Shown one piece after another: positions 8,068 through 15,821 of a DNA stretch of 25,140 nucleotides. How positions within the stretch are numbered: the stretch's first letter is position 1; the number at the start of each line of letters is the position of its first letter. The notes beneath the pieces were generated by a model. It made no database searches. It was not told where the DNA came from and saw only the letters and a program-made list of their open reading frames with translations. Source of the stretch: DASSUC01 sp035649895 (lineage in GTDB: Bacteria > Actinomycetota > Actinomycetes > Mycobacteriales > Micromonosporaceae); assembly GCA_035649895.1 (NCBI GenBank), contig DASRIS010000100.1:1-25140 (forward strand), given 5' to 3'. A program made the translations under genes and the position numbers.

Positions 8068-8260
8068 GAGCAAGGGACTCCCTCCGTAGCTGTCGCTACT
8101 GGAAAACCTGCCATGAGATGCCACGTACGCAGGGCCTATAGGGTTCATTGAGGGCGCGGGCCCGTGACCCCTTGATGTGATCATCCTGGAGGGGTTGAGT
8201 GATCGGGAGGCGGCCCGCGCGCCAGCGACGGGCCATCCGTCGACCCGTGCGGGAGGACTG

Positions 8261-8851
8261 ATGGCGCGGATCAGTGTCACCGTCGACGGCGTGGCGTACG
8301 CCGACGACGTCCCACCTCGAACACTTCTCGTCCACTACCTGCGCGACCAGCTCGGCAAGGTCGGCACGGTGGTGGGCTGCGACACGAGCAACTGCGGTGC
8401 CTGCACCGTGCTGATGACCGACCCGCAGGGCGAGCCGCGGGCCGTGAAGAGCTGCAGCGTGCTCGCCGTCCAGGCGGACGGCGCCGCGGTCACCACCGTG
8501 GAGGGCCTGGCCGGGCCGGACGGGCAGCTGCACCCGATGCAGCGGGCCTTCCACGAGCGGCACGCGCTGCAGTGCGGGTTCTGCACCCCCGGCATGATCA
8601 TGGCGGCGGTGGATCTGGTGCGCGAGGTGCCGGAGCCAACGCCGGAGCAGGTGCGCAAGGGGCTGGAGGGCAACCTGTGCCGGTGCACCGGCTACCAGAA
8701 CATCGTCCGGGCCGTGATCGACGCCGCCGGCCAGATGCGGGGCGGGGCCGCCGTACCCCCGCCGGAGGCTGCCGTCGCGGGCGGCAACGGGCCCGCGCCC
8801 GCCCAGCCGGCCACCCAGCCCGTGCCGGTCGCTGCGGAGGCCGCGTCATGA
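8261..8851 (+). CDS. coxS: CODH-type molybdenum hydroxylase small subunit, two [2Fe-2S] clusters
   Basis: 196 residues. The N-terminal plant-type ferredoxin cluster uses Cys40, Cys45, Cys48 (GCDTSNCGAC) and Cys65. The second, helical [2Fe-2S]-binding domain uses Cys105 and Cys108 (LQCGFCTP) and Cys140 and Cys142 (LCRCTGYQ). The subunit carries electrons from the Mo site in CoxL to FAD in CoxM. ATG 8261 is preceded by GGGAGGA with a 3-6-base gap. An upstream in-frame ATG at 8177 would add 28 residues unlike the family. The C-terminus past residue 160 is an Ala/Pro-rich tail of about 35 residues, longer than usual. The last bases overlap the coxL start (ATGA). The promoter should lie in the 193 bp shared with the divergent propeller gene. 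Confidence 0.92.
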   Translation: MARISVTVDGVAYADDVPPRTLLVHYLRDQLGKVGTVVGCDTSNCGACTVLMTDPQGEPRAVKSCSVLAVQADGAAVTTVEGLAGPDGQLHPMQRAFHERHALQCGFCTPGMIMAAVDLVREVPEPTPEQVRKGLEGNLCRCTGYQNIVRAVIDAAGQMRGGAAVPPPEAAVAGGNGPAPAQPATQPVPVAAEAAS

Positions 8852-11220
8852 CCGCCACCCTGAGCCAGCCCGAGGTCGGCCGGGCCCGGCTACGCAAGGA
8901 GGACGTCCGGCTGATCACCGGCCGCACCCAGTGGACCGACAACATCGCCCTGCCCGGCATGCTGCACCTGGCGATCCTGCGTAGCCCGGTGGCGCACGCG
9001 CGGATCAGCCGCGTCGAGGTCACCGAGGCGCTGAGCCGGCCCAACGTGGTCGCCGCCTTCACCGGCGCCGACCTGGGCGAGCGCCAGGCCAGCCTGCCCT
9101 GCGCCTGGCCGGTGACCGAGGACATGGTGCACCCGGACCACCTGCCGCTGGCGGTGGGCGAGGTGCGCCACGTCGGCGAGCCGGTCGCCGTGGTGGTGGC
9201 CCGGGACGCGGCCAGCGCCGTGGACGCGCTCGAGGCGATCGACGTGGAGTACGAGCCGCTGCCGGTCGTGCTCGACATGGAGGAGGCGCTGGCCGAGGGT
9301 GCCCCGCTGGTGCACGCGGACAAGGGCACCAACAAGTCGTTCACCTGGGTCTTCGACTCGGCCGAGGCGGGCACCGGCGGCGCGGTGGCCGACGCGCAGG
9401 CGCAGGCCGAGGTGGTGGTCCGCCGGCGGTACGTGCAGCAGCGGCTGATCCCGGCCTTCATGGAGCCGCGCAGCGTGGTGGTCAACCCCGGGCCGGGGGA
9501 GTGGACCATGTGGTCGGCCACCCAGATCCCGCACATCCTGCGGCTGATGCTGGCCCTGCTCACCGGCGTGCCGGAGCACCAGATCCGGGTCATCGCACCG
9601 GACGTGGGCGGCGGCTTCGGCGGCAAGCTCCAGGTGACCCCCGAGGAGATGATCACGTTCTTCGCGGCCGAGCGGGTCGGCCGGCCGGTCAAGTACACCG
9701 AGACCCGGTCGGACACGATGGTCTCCGCGCACCACGGGCGCGACATGATCCAGGATCTCACGCTCTCCGCCCGCCGGGACGGCACGGTCACCGGGCTGGA
9801 CGTGAAGCTGCTCTCGAACATGGGCGCCTACCTGGGCCTGGTCACCCCGGGCGTGCCGATCCTGGGCGCCTTCATGTACAACGCGATCTACAAGTTCCCT
9901 GCCTACCGGTTCGAGTGCAGCGGCGTGTTCACCAACACCACCCGCACCGACGCGTACCGCGGGGCCGGGCGGCCGGAGGCGACGTACGCCATCGAGCGGG
10001 TGATGGACGAGCTCGCCGTCGAGCTGGGTCTCGACCCCATGGAGGTACGCCGGCGCAACTGGATCAGGCACGAGGAGTTCCCGTTCACCACGGTGGCCGG
10101 GCTCGTCTACGACTCCGGTAACTACGAGGCGGCCACCGACAAGGCGATGAGCCTTTTCGGGTACGACGAGCTGCGCGCCGAGCAGGCCGCCCGGCGCAGC
10201 TCCGGCGACCCGGTGCAGCTGGGCATCGGCATCTCGACGTACACGGAGATGTGCGGCCTGGCGCCGTCGCGGGTGCTCGGCGCGCTGCGCTACGGCGCCG
10301 GTGGCTGGGAGTCGGCGAGCATCCGGATGCTGCCCACCGGCAAGGTGGAGGTCATCACCGGGACCAGCCCGCACGGGCAGGGGCACCTGACCGCGTGGAG
10401 CCAGATCGTCGCCGACCAGCTCGGCGTGGCCTTCGAGGACGTGGAGGTGCGCTTCGGCGACACCCGGGTCTCACACAAGGGCCTGGACACGTACGGCTCC
10501 CGGTCGCTCGCGGTCGGCGGCATCGCGCTGGTGCAGGCGTGCGACAAGGTGGTGGCCAAGGCGCGTACGGTCGCCGCGCACCTGCTCGAGTGCTCCCCGG
10601 ACGACCTGGAGTTCTCGGCCGGCACGTTCCGGGTGCGGGGCACGCCGGAGGCGGCCAAGTCCATCGCGGACTGTGCCTTGGCCGTCTTCGCCGCGCACAA
10701 CCTGCCCGACGGGGTGGAGCCGACGCTCGACTCCGACGCCACGTTCGACCCGCAGACCTTCTCGTTCCCGCACGGCACCCACCTGTGCGCGACCGAGGTG
10801 GACACGGAGACCGGGACGGTGAACATCCGCCGCTACGTCTGCGTCGACGACGTCGGCCGGGTGGTCAACCCGCTGATCGTGGAGGGCCAGGTGCACGGCG
10901 GGTTGGCCCAGGGCATCGCCCAGGCACTGTTCGAGGAGGCCGTCTACGACGCCGACGGCAACCTGCTCACCGGGTCCTTTGTGGACTACACCCTGCCGAG
11001 CGCCGCGGACCTGCCGGACATCGAGACCGACCGGACCGAGACGCCGGCCACCTCCAACCCGCTCGGCGTCAAGGGCGTCGGCGAGGCCGGCACGATCGCC
11101 GCCACCCCGGCGGTGGTCAACGCGGTCGTCGACGCGCTGCGGCCGTACGGCGTCAACGACATCCGCATGCCGTGCACCCCGGAGCGGGTGTGGCGCGCCA
11201 TCCAGGAGGCCCGGCCATGA
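8848..11220 (+). CDS. coxL: Form II CODH-like molybdenum hydroxylase large subunit
   Basis: 790-residue Mo-MPT/MCD-binding large subunit of the xanthine oxidase family. The N-terminal domain is 'RKEDVRLITGRTQWTDNIALPG'. The molybdopterin domain has VGGGFGGK (near 253-260), 'HGQGHLTAW' and, near the C-terminus, 'GVKGVGEAGTIAATPAVVNAV' with the catalytic Glu of GEAG. The diagnostic loop is AYRGAGR at 369-375. Form I CO dehydrogenases have AYxCSFR there, whose Cys binds Cu. This protein lacks that Cys, so it is form II. Gene order S-L-M also fits form II. CO oxidation by form II enzymes is disputed and the substrate may be an aldehyde, heterocycle or other small molecule. ATG 8848 overlaps the coxS stop and its own stop overlaps coxM. 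Confidence 0.93.
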   Translation: MTATLSQPEVGRARLRKEDVRLITGRTQWTDNIALPGMLHLAILRSPVAHARISRVEVTEALSRPNVVAAFTGADLGERQASLPCAWPVTEDMVHPDHLPLAVGEVRHVGEPVAVVVARDAASAVDALEAIDVEYEPLPVVLDMEEALAEGAPLVHADKGTNKSFTWVFDSAEAGTGGAVADAQAQAEVVVRRRYVQQRLIPAFMEPRSVVVNPGPGEWTMWSATQIPHILRLMLALLTGVPEHQIRVIAPDVGGGFGGKLQVTPEEMITFFAAERVGRPVKYTETRSDTMVSAHHGRDMIQDLTLSARRDGTVTGLDVKLLSNMGAYLGLVTPGVPILGAFMYNAIYKFPAYRFECSGVFTNTTRTDAYRGAGRPEATYAIERVMDELAVELGLDPMEVRRRNWIRHEEFPFTTVAGLVYDSGNYEAATDKAMSLFGYDELRAEQAARRSSGDPVQLGIGISTYTEMCGLAPSRVLGALRYGAGGWESASIRMLPTGKVEVITGTSPHGQGHLTAWSQIVADQLGVAFEDVEVRFGDTRVSHKGLDTYGSRSLAVGGIALVQACDKVVAKARTVAAHLLECSPDDLEFSAGTFRVRGTPEAAKSIADCALAVFAAHNLPDGVEPTLDSDATFDPQTFSFPHGTHLCATEVDTETGTVNIRRYVCVDDVGRVVNPLIVEGQVHGGLAQGIAQALFEEAVYDADGNLLTGSFVDYTLPSAADLPDIETDRTETPATSNPLGVKGVGEAGTIAATPAVVNAVVDALRPYGVNDIRMPCTPERVWRAIQEARP

Positions 11221-12071
11221 TCCCGTCCGCGTTCGACTACCTCAAGCCGTCCACTGTGGAGGACGCGGTGGCGGCGCTGGCCGAGGCCGGCGACGAGGCC
11301 AAGGTGCTGGCCGGCGGGCAGAGCCTGATCCCCGTGCTGCGGCTGCGGATGGCCGCCCCGAGCGTGCTCATCGACCTCGGCGGGCTGGCGCAGCTGCGCG
11401 GGGTGCGCGTCCTCGACGACGTGCTCGCCATCGGGGCGATGACCACGCACGCCGAGGTCGCCTCCTCCGACGCGGTACGCACCGACGCCCCGCTGCTCGC
11501 GGCCGCAGCGGGCGGGATCGGCGACCGCCAGGTCCGCCATCTCGGCACGTTGGGCGGGGCACTGGCGCACGCGGACCCGGCCGGCGACCTGCCGGCGGTG
11601 GCCGTGGCGCTGGAGGCGGAGCTGGTCGTGGCCGGGCCGTCCGGACGGCGTACGGTTCCCGCCCGCGACTTCTTCGTCGACTACTTCACCACCGCGCTCG
11701 CCCCGGAGGAGCTGCTCGTCGAGGTACGCGTGCCGCGCCTGCCGGCGTGGGGCGCGCACTACGAGAAGTTCCACCGCACCGCGCAGTCGTGGGCCACGGT
11801 CGGGGTCGCCGCGGCGGTCTGCCGCACCAACGGGGTGATCTCGCACGCTCGGGTGGCCTTGACCAACGTGGGCCCGTGCCCAGTGCGGGCAGTCGCGGTG
11901 GAGCAGGCCCTGGTCGGCGCGGACGCCACGGTGGAGACGGTGGCCGCGGCGGCCGAGCACGCGGCCGAGGGTACGAGCCCGACCAGCGACCTGGCCGCGT
12001 CGGCCGAGTTCCGCCAGCACCTGGCCCGGGTGCTCACCCGGCGCGCGGTCACCGCGGCGGCCGGCTTGTAG
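11217..12071 (+). CDS. coxM: CODH-type medium subunit, FAD-binding
   Basis: 284-residue FAD_binding_5 / CO_deh_flav_C protein. FAD-contact motifs are AGGQSL (32-37) and TLGG (111-114), at the positions typical of CoxM. Residues 115-175 continue the FAD domain ('ALAHADPAGDLPAVAVAL'). The C-terminal third is the flavoprotein C-terminal domain ('HYEKFHRTAQSWATVGVAAAV'). It passes electrons from the CoxS clusters to quinone or another acceptor at the membrane. The start codon lies within the coxL stop (ATGA), which implies translational coupling and fixed stoichiometry. A large hairpin begins directly at the stop, so the structural operon ends here and CoxG has its own transcription start or depends on read-through. 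Confidence 0.92.
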   Translation: MIPSAFDYLKPSTVEDAVAALAEAGDEAKVLAGGQSLIPVLRLRMAAPSVLIDLGGLAQLRGVRVLDDVLAIGAMTTHAEVASSDAVRTDAPLLAAAAGGIGDRQVRHLGTLGGALAHADPAGDLPAVAVALEAELVVAGPSGRRTVPARDFFVDYFTTALAPEELLVEVRVPRLPAWGAHYEKFHRTAQSWATVGVAAAVCRTNGVISHARVALTNVGPCPVRAVAVEQALVGADATVETVAAAAEHAAEGTSPTSDLAASAEFRQHLARVLTRRAVTAAAGL

Positions 12072-12123
12072 CCGGTGGTGGGGCCGACCCGGCACAACTC
12101 AGCTGGGTCGGCCCGGCCACCGG
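12072..12123 (+). terminator. Two-tier hairpin at the end of coxSLM
   Basis: Outer arms CCGGTGG (12072-12078) and CCACCGG (12117-12123) flank inner arms GGGCCGACCC (12081-12090) and GGGTCGGCCC (12105-12114). The loop is 14 bases. All 17 pairs are perfect, with two unpaired bases on each side between tiers. It starts right after the coxM stop and has no T-run. Confidence 0.7.
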
Positions 12124-12314
12124 TTGAGATCTGGAGGAGCCAGGCAGCCATGGCGTGCAACAACTCCGCTGGACTGCCCCTCCTGCCGGCATAGCGGCGT
12201 TGTCGGGCGTACGGGGGTAATGGGTATGCGGCTCATGCTCTGCTCGCTTTGCTGGTGCAGTGCATAAGGAGCGCTGCAGGCCATCCAGGGAAGTGAGCCA
12301 TCAGGGAGGCAGCG

Positions 12315-13100
12315 ATGCAGCTGGAGCACAGCTTCACTGTGGCGGCACCGCCGGAGCGGGCCTGGGCGCTGCTGCTCGACGTCGAACGGATCGCCCCGTG
12401 CATGCCGGGTGCGACCCTGACGTCCTTCACCGGTGACGAGTTCGCCGGCAACGTCCGGGTCAAGCTGGGCCCGGTCAGCATGACCTACGCAGGGCGCGGC
12501 CGGTTCGTGGAGCGCGACGAGGCGGAGCGCCGGGTGGTGATCGAGGCCTCCGGCCGGGACGCGCGCGGTGGTGGCACGGCTACCGCGACGGTGACCGGCA
12601 GCCTGGCTCAGGCGCCTGACGGCACGTCGACCGTGGTCACTGTCGTCACCGACCTGGCGGTGACCGGCCGGCCGGCGCAGTTCGGCCGGGGGATGATCGC
12701 CGACATCGGCGGCCGGCTGATCGGCCAGTTCGCGAGCTGCCTGGCCACGAAGCTCGACGCGCTTGCGGAAGGCTCCACCGCCGCGGCTGTGGCACCAGCA
12801 GCGGCACCGGCTGTGGCACCGGGCGTCGCGCCGGGCGTGGCCGGGTCGGAGGGCGCCGAGCACCCGCCTGCCGGCCCGGCGACCCGGGCTGAGCCTGTGG
12901 CCAGCGTGGAGCCGCCGCCACCGGCCCCGCCGCCAACCCCGGCCGCCGAGCCGATCGACCTGCTTCGGGTGAGCGGGGTGTCGGAGCTGGCGCGCCGGGC
13001 CGCTCCCTATGTGATCGGCTTCGCCGCCGGCTGCCTGGTCACCTGGGCACTGATGACCACCTGGCGGGCCAGTGCGTCCCGTAGGCGAAGCCGCGGGTAG
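12315..13100 (+). CDS. coxG: CoxG-like SRPBCC protein with C-terminal membrane anchor
   Basis: 261 residues. Residues 1-150 are the CoxG/SRPBCC fold: 'FTVAAPPERAWALLLDVERIAPCMPGA', then 'VRVKLGPVSMTYAGRGRF' and 'GMIADIGGRLIGQFASCL'. Residues about 155-215 are a low-complexity Ala/Pro/Val linker. Residues 231-250 (YVIGFAAGCLVTWALMTTW) form one membrane helix followed by a basic tail, so the domain should face the cytoplasm on a tether. CoxG is reported to recruit CODH-type enzymes to the membrane. Recent work on mycobacterial CODH assigns it a role in delivering electrons via quinone. GGGAGG lies 6 bases before ATG 12315. The 191-bp gap after the coxM hairpin suggests a separate promoter. Confidence 0.85.
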   Translation: MQLEHSFTVAAPPERAWALLLDVERIAPCMPGATLTSFTGDEFAGNVRVKLGPVSMTYAGRGRFVERDEAERRVVIEASGRDARGGGTATATVTGSLAQAPDGTSTVVTVVTDLAVTGRPAQFGRGMIADIGGRLIGQFASCLATKLDALAEGSTAAAVAPAAAPAVAPGVAPGVAGSEGAEHPPAGPATRAEPVASVEPPPPAPPPTPAAEPIDLLRVSGVSELARRAAPYVIGFAAGCLVTWALMTTWRASASRRRSRG

Positions 13101-13272
13101 AGCCGCCACGCTAGGGGTCCTGTCCCTGCACGCCGGCGACAGCCGCGGCGGCATGAGATCCGCATCGGCGATCCGCAGCGCGGTCGGGCTCGGCAACCCA
13201 GGGACAACCAGACCGCAACGGGTCGGTGCTGGGCTGAGGCGATAGTCCCCCCAGCCGAAAGGACTGACCCCA

Positions 13273-14232
13273 ATGACCCACCTACCAGCCGCGAGGTCCA
13301 GCCTAGGGGCGAGACTTGCCCTGGCCGTAGCGGCGACCGTACTCGTGTCCGGTGCCGTCGCCGTCACGGCCTCCGCATCCGCATCGACGACGGCGACGCC
13401 GTCGGCGACGGCGGTGCCGACGGTAGCGCCATCAGCGACACCGGTGCCGGTGCTGCCCACGCCGTTGAAGATGGCCTCCAACCTCGACCTGGAGTGCTAC
13501 CGGACCAACCCGTACACCCCGCCGACCACCACGGTCATCACCCGCCACCTCAACCCGGTCCTGGCCGACCTGCCGGCTGAGGCGGTCACCCTGGGCAACC
13601 GCGACAAGCTGTGTGTGCCGGTGGCGAAGAACAACGTCATGCCACCTCCTGGCGTGATCGACTTCGTCAGGTTCGTCGACCTGTCCTGCTACCGGATCCT
13701 GGGCATGCCGGTCAACCGGACCCTGCGCCTGCACCACCTCAACCCGGTACTGCGGAACATGGGCGTGCCGGACAACCACTCCGTCATCACCTCCCCGCAG
13801 CACCTGTGCGTACCCGTGGTCAAGAACGGTGTGGTGCCACCGTCCCACGTGCTACGCCTCGTCCAGCACATCGACCTCAAGTGCTACGGCACCAGCCTGA
13901 CCTCACTGAACATCCCGCTGACTCTCTCGCACCTCAACCCGGTGCTGGGCAACCTGCCCCGCCACGAGGCCCGGGTCACTGACGGCCGGCAGCTGTGCGT
14001 GCCGGTGGCCAAGAACAACGAGCTCATCCCCTCCGACGTGCTCAACATCGTGCGCTGGATCGACCTGCAGGTCTACGACATCGTCACCGCCCCGTTGCCG
14101 GTGATGGTCAACCTCACCCTGCGCCACATCAACCCGTCGCTGGCGAGCCTGCCGGCGGAGAACGCCAGCCTCGTCCAGGCCATCCAGCTCGGCCTGCCCG
14201 TGGCGAAGAACAACATGATCCCGCCCGGCTGA
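13273..14232 (+). CDS. Secreted protein with four tandem ~64-residue repeats
   Basis: 319 residues. A signal peptide (LALAVAATVLVSGAVAVTASA, about 13-36) is followed by an Ala/Thr/Pro/Val linker to residue 65. Four repeats follow with start Cys/Tyr pairs at C75, C139, C204 and V267, giving periods of 64, 65 and 63. Each reads D-L-x-C-Y, then L-x-H-L-N-P-V-L, then L-C-V-P-V-x-K-N. The pattern 'CY ... LCxPVxK' recalls DUF7450-like repeats of unknown function, a resemblance judged by eye. The second cysteines are C114, C179 and C242. The fourth repeat has Val267 and Gly307 instead, losing both together. No catalytic motif and no anchor are visible, so it is probably exported. AAAGGA lies about 10 bases before ATG 13273. 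A strong hairpin follows the gene. Confidence 0.78.
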   Translation: MTHLPAARSSLGARLALAVAATVLVSGAVAVTASASASTTATPSATAVPTVAPSATPVPVLPTPLKMASNLDLECYRTNPYTPPTTTVITRHLNPVLADLPAEAVTLGNRDKLCVPVAKNNVMPPPGVIDFVRFVDLSCYRILGMPVNRTLRLHHLNPVLRNMGVPDNHSVITSPQHLCVPVVKNGVVPPSHVLRLVQHIDLKCYGTSLTSLNIPLTLSHLNPVLGNLPRHEARVTDGRQLCVPVAKNNELIPSDVLNIVRWIDLQVYDIVTAPLPVMVNLTLRHINPSLASLPAENASLVQAIQLGLPVAKNNMIPPG

Positions 14233-14255
14233 CACCGGAGTCCCATCGACGACCA

Positions 14256-14294
14256 GTGGTGGCCGGGGACAACGACCGCCTCCCCGGCCACCAC
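14256..14294 (+). terminator. Perfect 14-bp hairpin after the repeat protein gene
   Basis: GTGGTGGCCGGGGA (14256-14269) pairs exactly with 14281-14294, with an 11-base loop. It begins 24 bases past the stop at 14232. The surviving MFS fragment on the other strand stops within a few bases of its right arm, so the hairpin may serve, or once served, both directions. Confidence 0.75.
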
Positions 14295-14296
14295 AG

Positions 14297-14410
14297 CCCG
14301 GTCGCGCCGAGCACGAGCAACGGGTACGCGATGTGCGAGATCCCGCTGCCCAACGAGGAGACGGCCGATCCCGTCCACCACAGCATGAAGTCCCGGTTCC
14401 TGCTCAGCCA
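14297..14410 (-). pseudogene. Remnant of an MFS transporter N-terminus
   Basis: Read on the minus strand from 14410, the frame gives WLSRNRDFMLWWTGSAVS and continues SLGSGISHIAYPLLVLGATG. This is the first-helix region of MFS_3-type drug-efflux transporters (compare the common 'RNRDFRLLWxGQxVSxLGSxVS'). The resemblance ends abruptly at 14297, next to the hairpin. Upstream there is no start codon before an in-frame TAG near 14429, and no later part of a transporter exists nearby. I read it as a fossil of a gene that was mostly deleted. The match rests on recognition by eye of about 38 residues. Confidence 0.6.
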
Positions 14411-14592
14411 GCCGGGTTCCGCTCCGCCGCCCCCTCGGTCCTAGTTGGATCATGTATGGAAAAGGGCTGCTGGCAACGGCGATGAGGCAGAGCGAGGGTT
14501 ACGATTCTGGCGTACGCAGGGTTCGGGCGACCGCCCCGGCGGCTGGCGCCCGAGGCGTTGTCGTGACGCCAGCTGTGCAAGAGGATGGCGCT

Positions 14593-14982
14593 ATGCCCAA
14601 GCCGATCCTGGTCATCCCGCCCGCCGCGCTCCGCGAAGCGGACCCCACCCCGGGGATGCGCCGCGAGCGCGCGATCGACGTGCCCGGCCTGTGGTCCGGG
14701 CTCGTCCACACCGAACCCGGAGCCACCTCCGGCTGGCATCATCACGGCGAGCACGAGACCTGCCTCTACGTGGTGTCCGGGGCGATGCGGCTGGAGTTCG
14801 GGCCGGGTGGTGAGTCGATGGTCGACGCCGGGCCTGGTGAGTTCATCTACGTGCCGGCAGGCGTCGTGCACCGCGAGTCCAACCCGACCGGGCAGGTCGC
14901 CACGGCGGTCATCGCGCGGGCCGGCACCGGGCAGCCCACGGTGAATGTGGACGGACCTGACGCACCCGAGCCGAGCGGCTGA
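14593..14982 (+). CDS. Small cupin-domain protein
   Basis: 129-residue single-domain cupin (Cupin_2). Motif 1 is GWHHHGEHETCLYVVSGAMRL, with metal-ligand candidates of the H-x-H...E type. Motif 2 is GEFIYVPAGVVHRESNP, with the conserved His. ATG 14593 is preferred: AGAGGA is 8 bases upstream, and the family fold starts soon after 'MPKPILVIPP'. A longer frame to 14452 adds 47 residues of no family character. Such proteins are metal-dependent oxygenases, isomerases or sugar/ligand binders, and the substrate cannot be told. It is a single gene: 110 bp separate it from the SDR promoter downstream. Confidence 0.8.
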   Translation: MPKPILVIPPAALREADPTPGMRRERAIDVPGLWSGLVHTEPGATSGWHHHGEHETCLYVVSGAMRLEFGPGGESMVDAGPGEFIYVPAGVVHRESNPTGQVATAVIARAGTGQPTVNVDGPDAPEPSG

Positions 14983-15055
14983 CGGTCCTCAGTGCCTGCC
15001 GGACACCTCTTTGGACGGTGGCCGCCCGGGTCCAAGCCGGCTGCCCAGCTGTCGC

Positions 15056-15086
15056 TTGACATGAAGCTAGCTTCAACTTCTACCGT
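15056..15086 (+). promoter_or_regulatory. MerR-type promoter with palindromic 19-bp spacer
   Basis: TTGACA (15056-15061) and TACCGT (15081-15086) are separated by exactly 19 bp. The 14-base perfect palindrome TGAAGCTAGCTTCA fills 15062-15075 of the spacer. A lengthened spacer carrying a dyad is the hallmark of promoters untwisted by MerR-family activators. The ATG of the SDR gene lies 7 bases past the -10, so transcription should begin at or next to the start codon and the mRNA would be leaderless. No MerR gene is inside the window. Confidence 0.75.
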
Positions 15087-15092
15087 TCGGGC

Positions 15093-15821
15093 ATGACCGT
15101 TGCGCTCATCACCGGAGCCTCGCGCGGGTTCGGCAACGCGCTGGCCCGGCAGCTCGTCGCACAAGGCTGGACGCTCGTGCTTGACGCCCGGGATCCGGGC
15201 GTTCTTGCCAGCGCCACCGCGGACCTTGGCACGGCCGTCACCGCGGTCGCCGGCGACGTGGCCGACCCGGCCCACCGGGCCGAGCTGGCCGACGCCGTAC
15301 GCGCCGCCGGCCGGCTCGACCTGCTCGTCAACAACGCCAGCCTGCTCGGCCCGAGTCCACAACCGACACTCGACCGGTACCCGCTGGCTGAGCTCAGGCA
15401 GGTCTTCGACGTCAACGTGCTCGCGCCGCTGGCACTGACCCAGCTGGTGCTTCCCTGGCTGGTGGAGGCCCGCGGCAGCGTCGTGAACCTCAGCTCGGAC
15501 GCGGCCGTGGAGGCGTACCCGGGCTGGGGCGGGTACGGCGCGTCCAAGGCTGCCCTCGACCAGCTCACCGCGGTCCTCGCCGCCGAGTGCGCCGAGCGGC
15601 CGGACCTGCGGGTGTACGCGTTCGACCCGGGCGACATGCGTACCGACATGCACCAGCTCGCGTTCCCCGGCGAGGACATCTCGGACCGGCCACTGCCGGA
15701 GACCGTGGTCCCGGCGCTCCTGCGGCTGCTCGACGAGCGCCCGCCGAGCGGCCGCTACCGCGCCGTGGACCTGCTGGTCCCCGCCGCGCAGGAGGCGGTC
15801 GGCACGGGAGCGGCCCGGTGA
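15093..15821 (+). CDS. Short-chain dehydrogenase/reductase (classical SDR)
   Basis: 242 residues. The NAD(P)-binding motif TGASRGFG begins near residue 7. The structural motif is LLVNNAS. The catalytic pair is Tyr148-x3-Lys152 in GGYGASKAAL, with Ser in NLSSDAAVEAY. An Arg after the second strand (DARD) hints at NADP(H). The C-terminal part ('FDPGDMRTDMHQLAFPGEDISDRPLPETV') resembles actinobacterial SDRs of unknown substrate. There is no Shine-Dalgarno sequence; the promoter geometry suggests a leaderless message starting at ATG 15093. Its TGA overlaps the GTG of the QueA-like gene (GTGA), so the two form a coupled operon under the MerR-type promoter and may respond to a drug, metal or redox signal. 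Confidence 0.88.
   Translation: MTVALITGASRGFGNALARQLVAQGWTLVLDARDPGVLASATADLGTAVTAVAGDVADPAHRAELADAVRAAGRLDLLVNNASLLGPSPQPTLDRYPLAELRQVFDVNVLAPLALTQLVLPWLVEARGSVVNLSSDAAVEAYPGWGGYGASKAALDQLTAVLAAECAERPDLRVYAFDPGDMRTDMHQLAFPGEDISDRPLPETVVPALLRLLDERPPSGRYRAVDLLVPAAQEAVGTGAAR

Noticed and set aside
8177..8260. N-terminal extension of CoxS from ATG 8177
   Set aside because: The 28 added residues do not resemble CoxS, and ATG 8261 has a clear GGGAGGA ribosome site.
12150..12194. 14-codon frame MACNNSAGLPLLPA behind a GGAGGAG ribosome site, between coxM and coxG
   Set aside because: It could be a leader peptide, but such short frames are common by chance and no regulatory codon pattern is visible.
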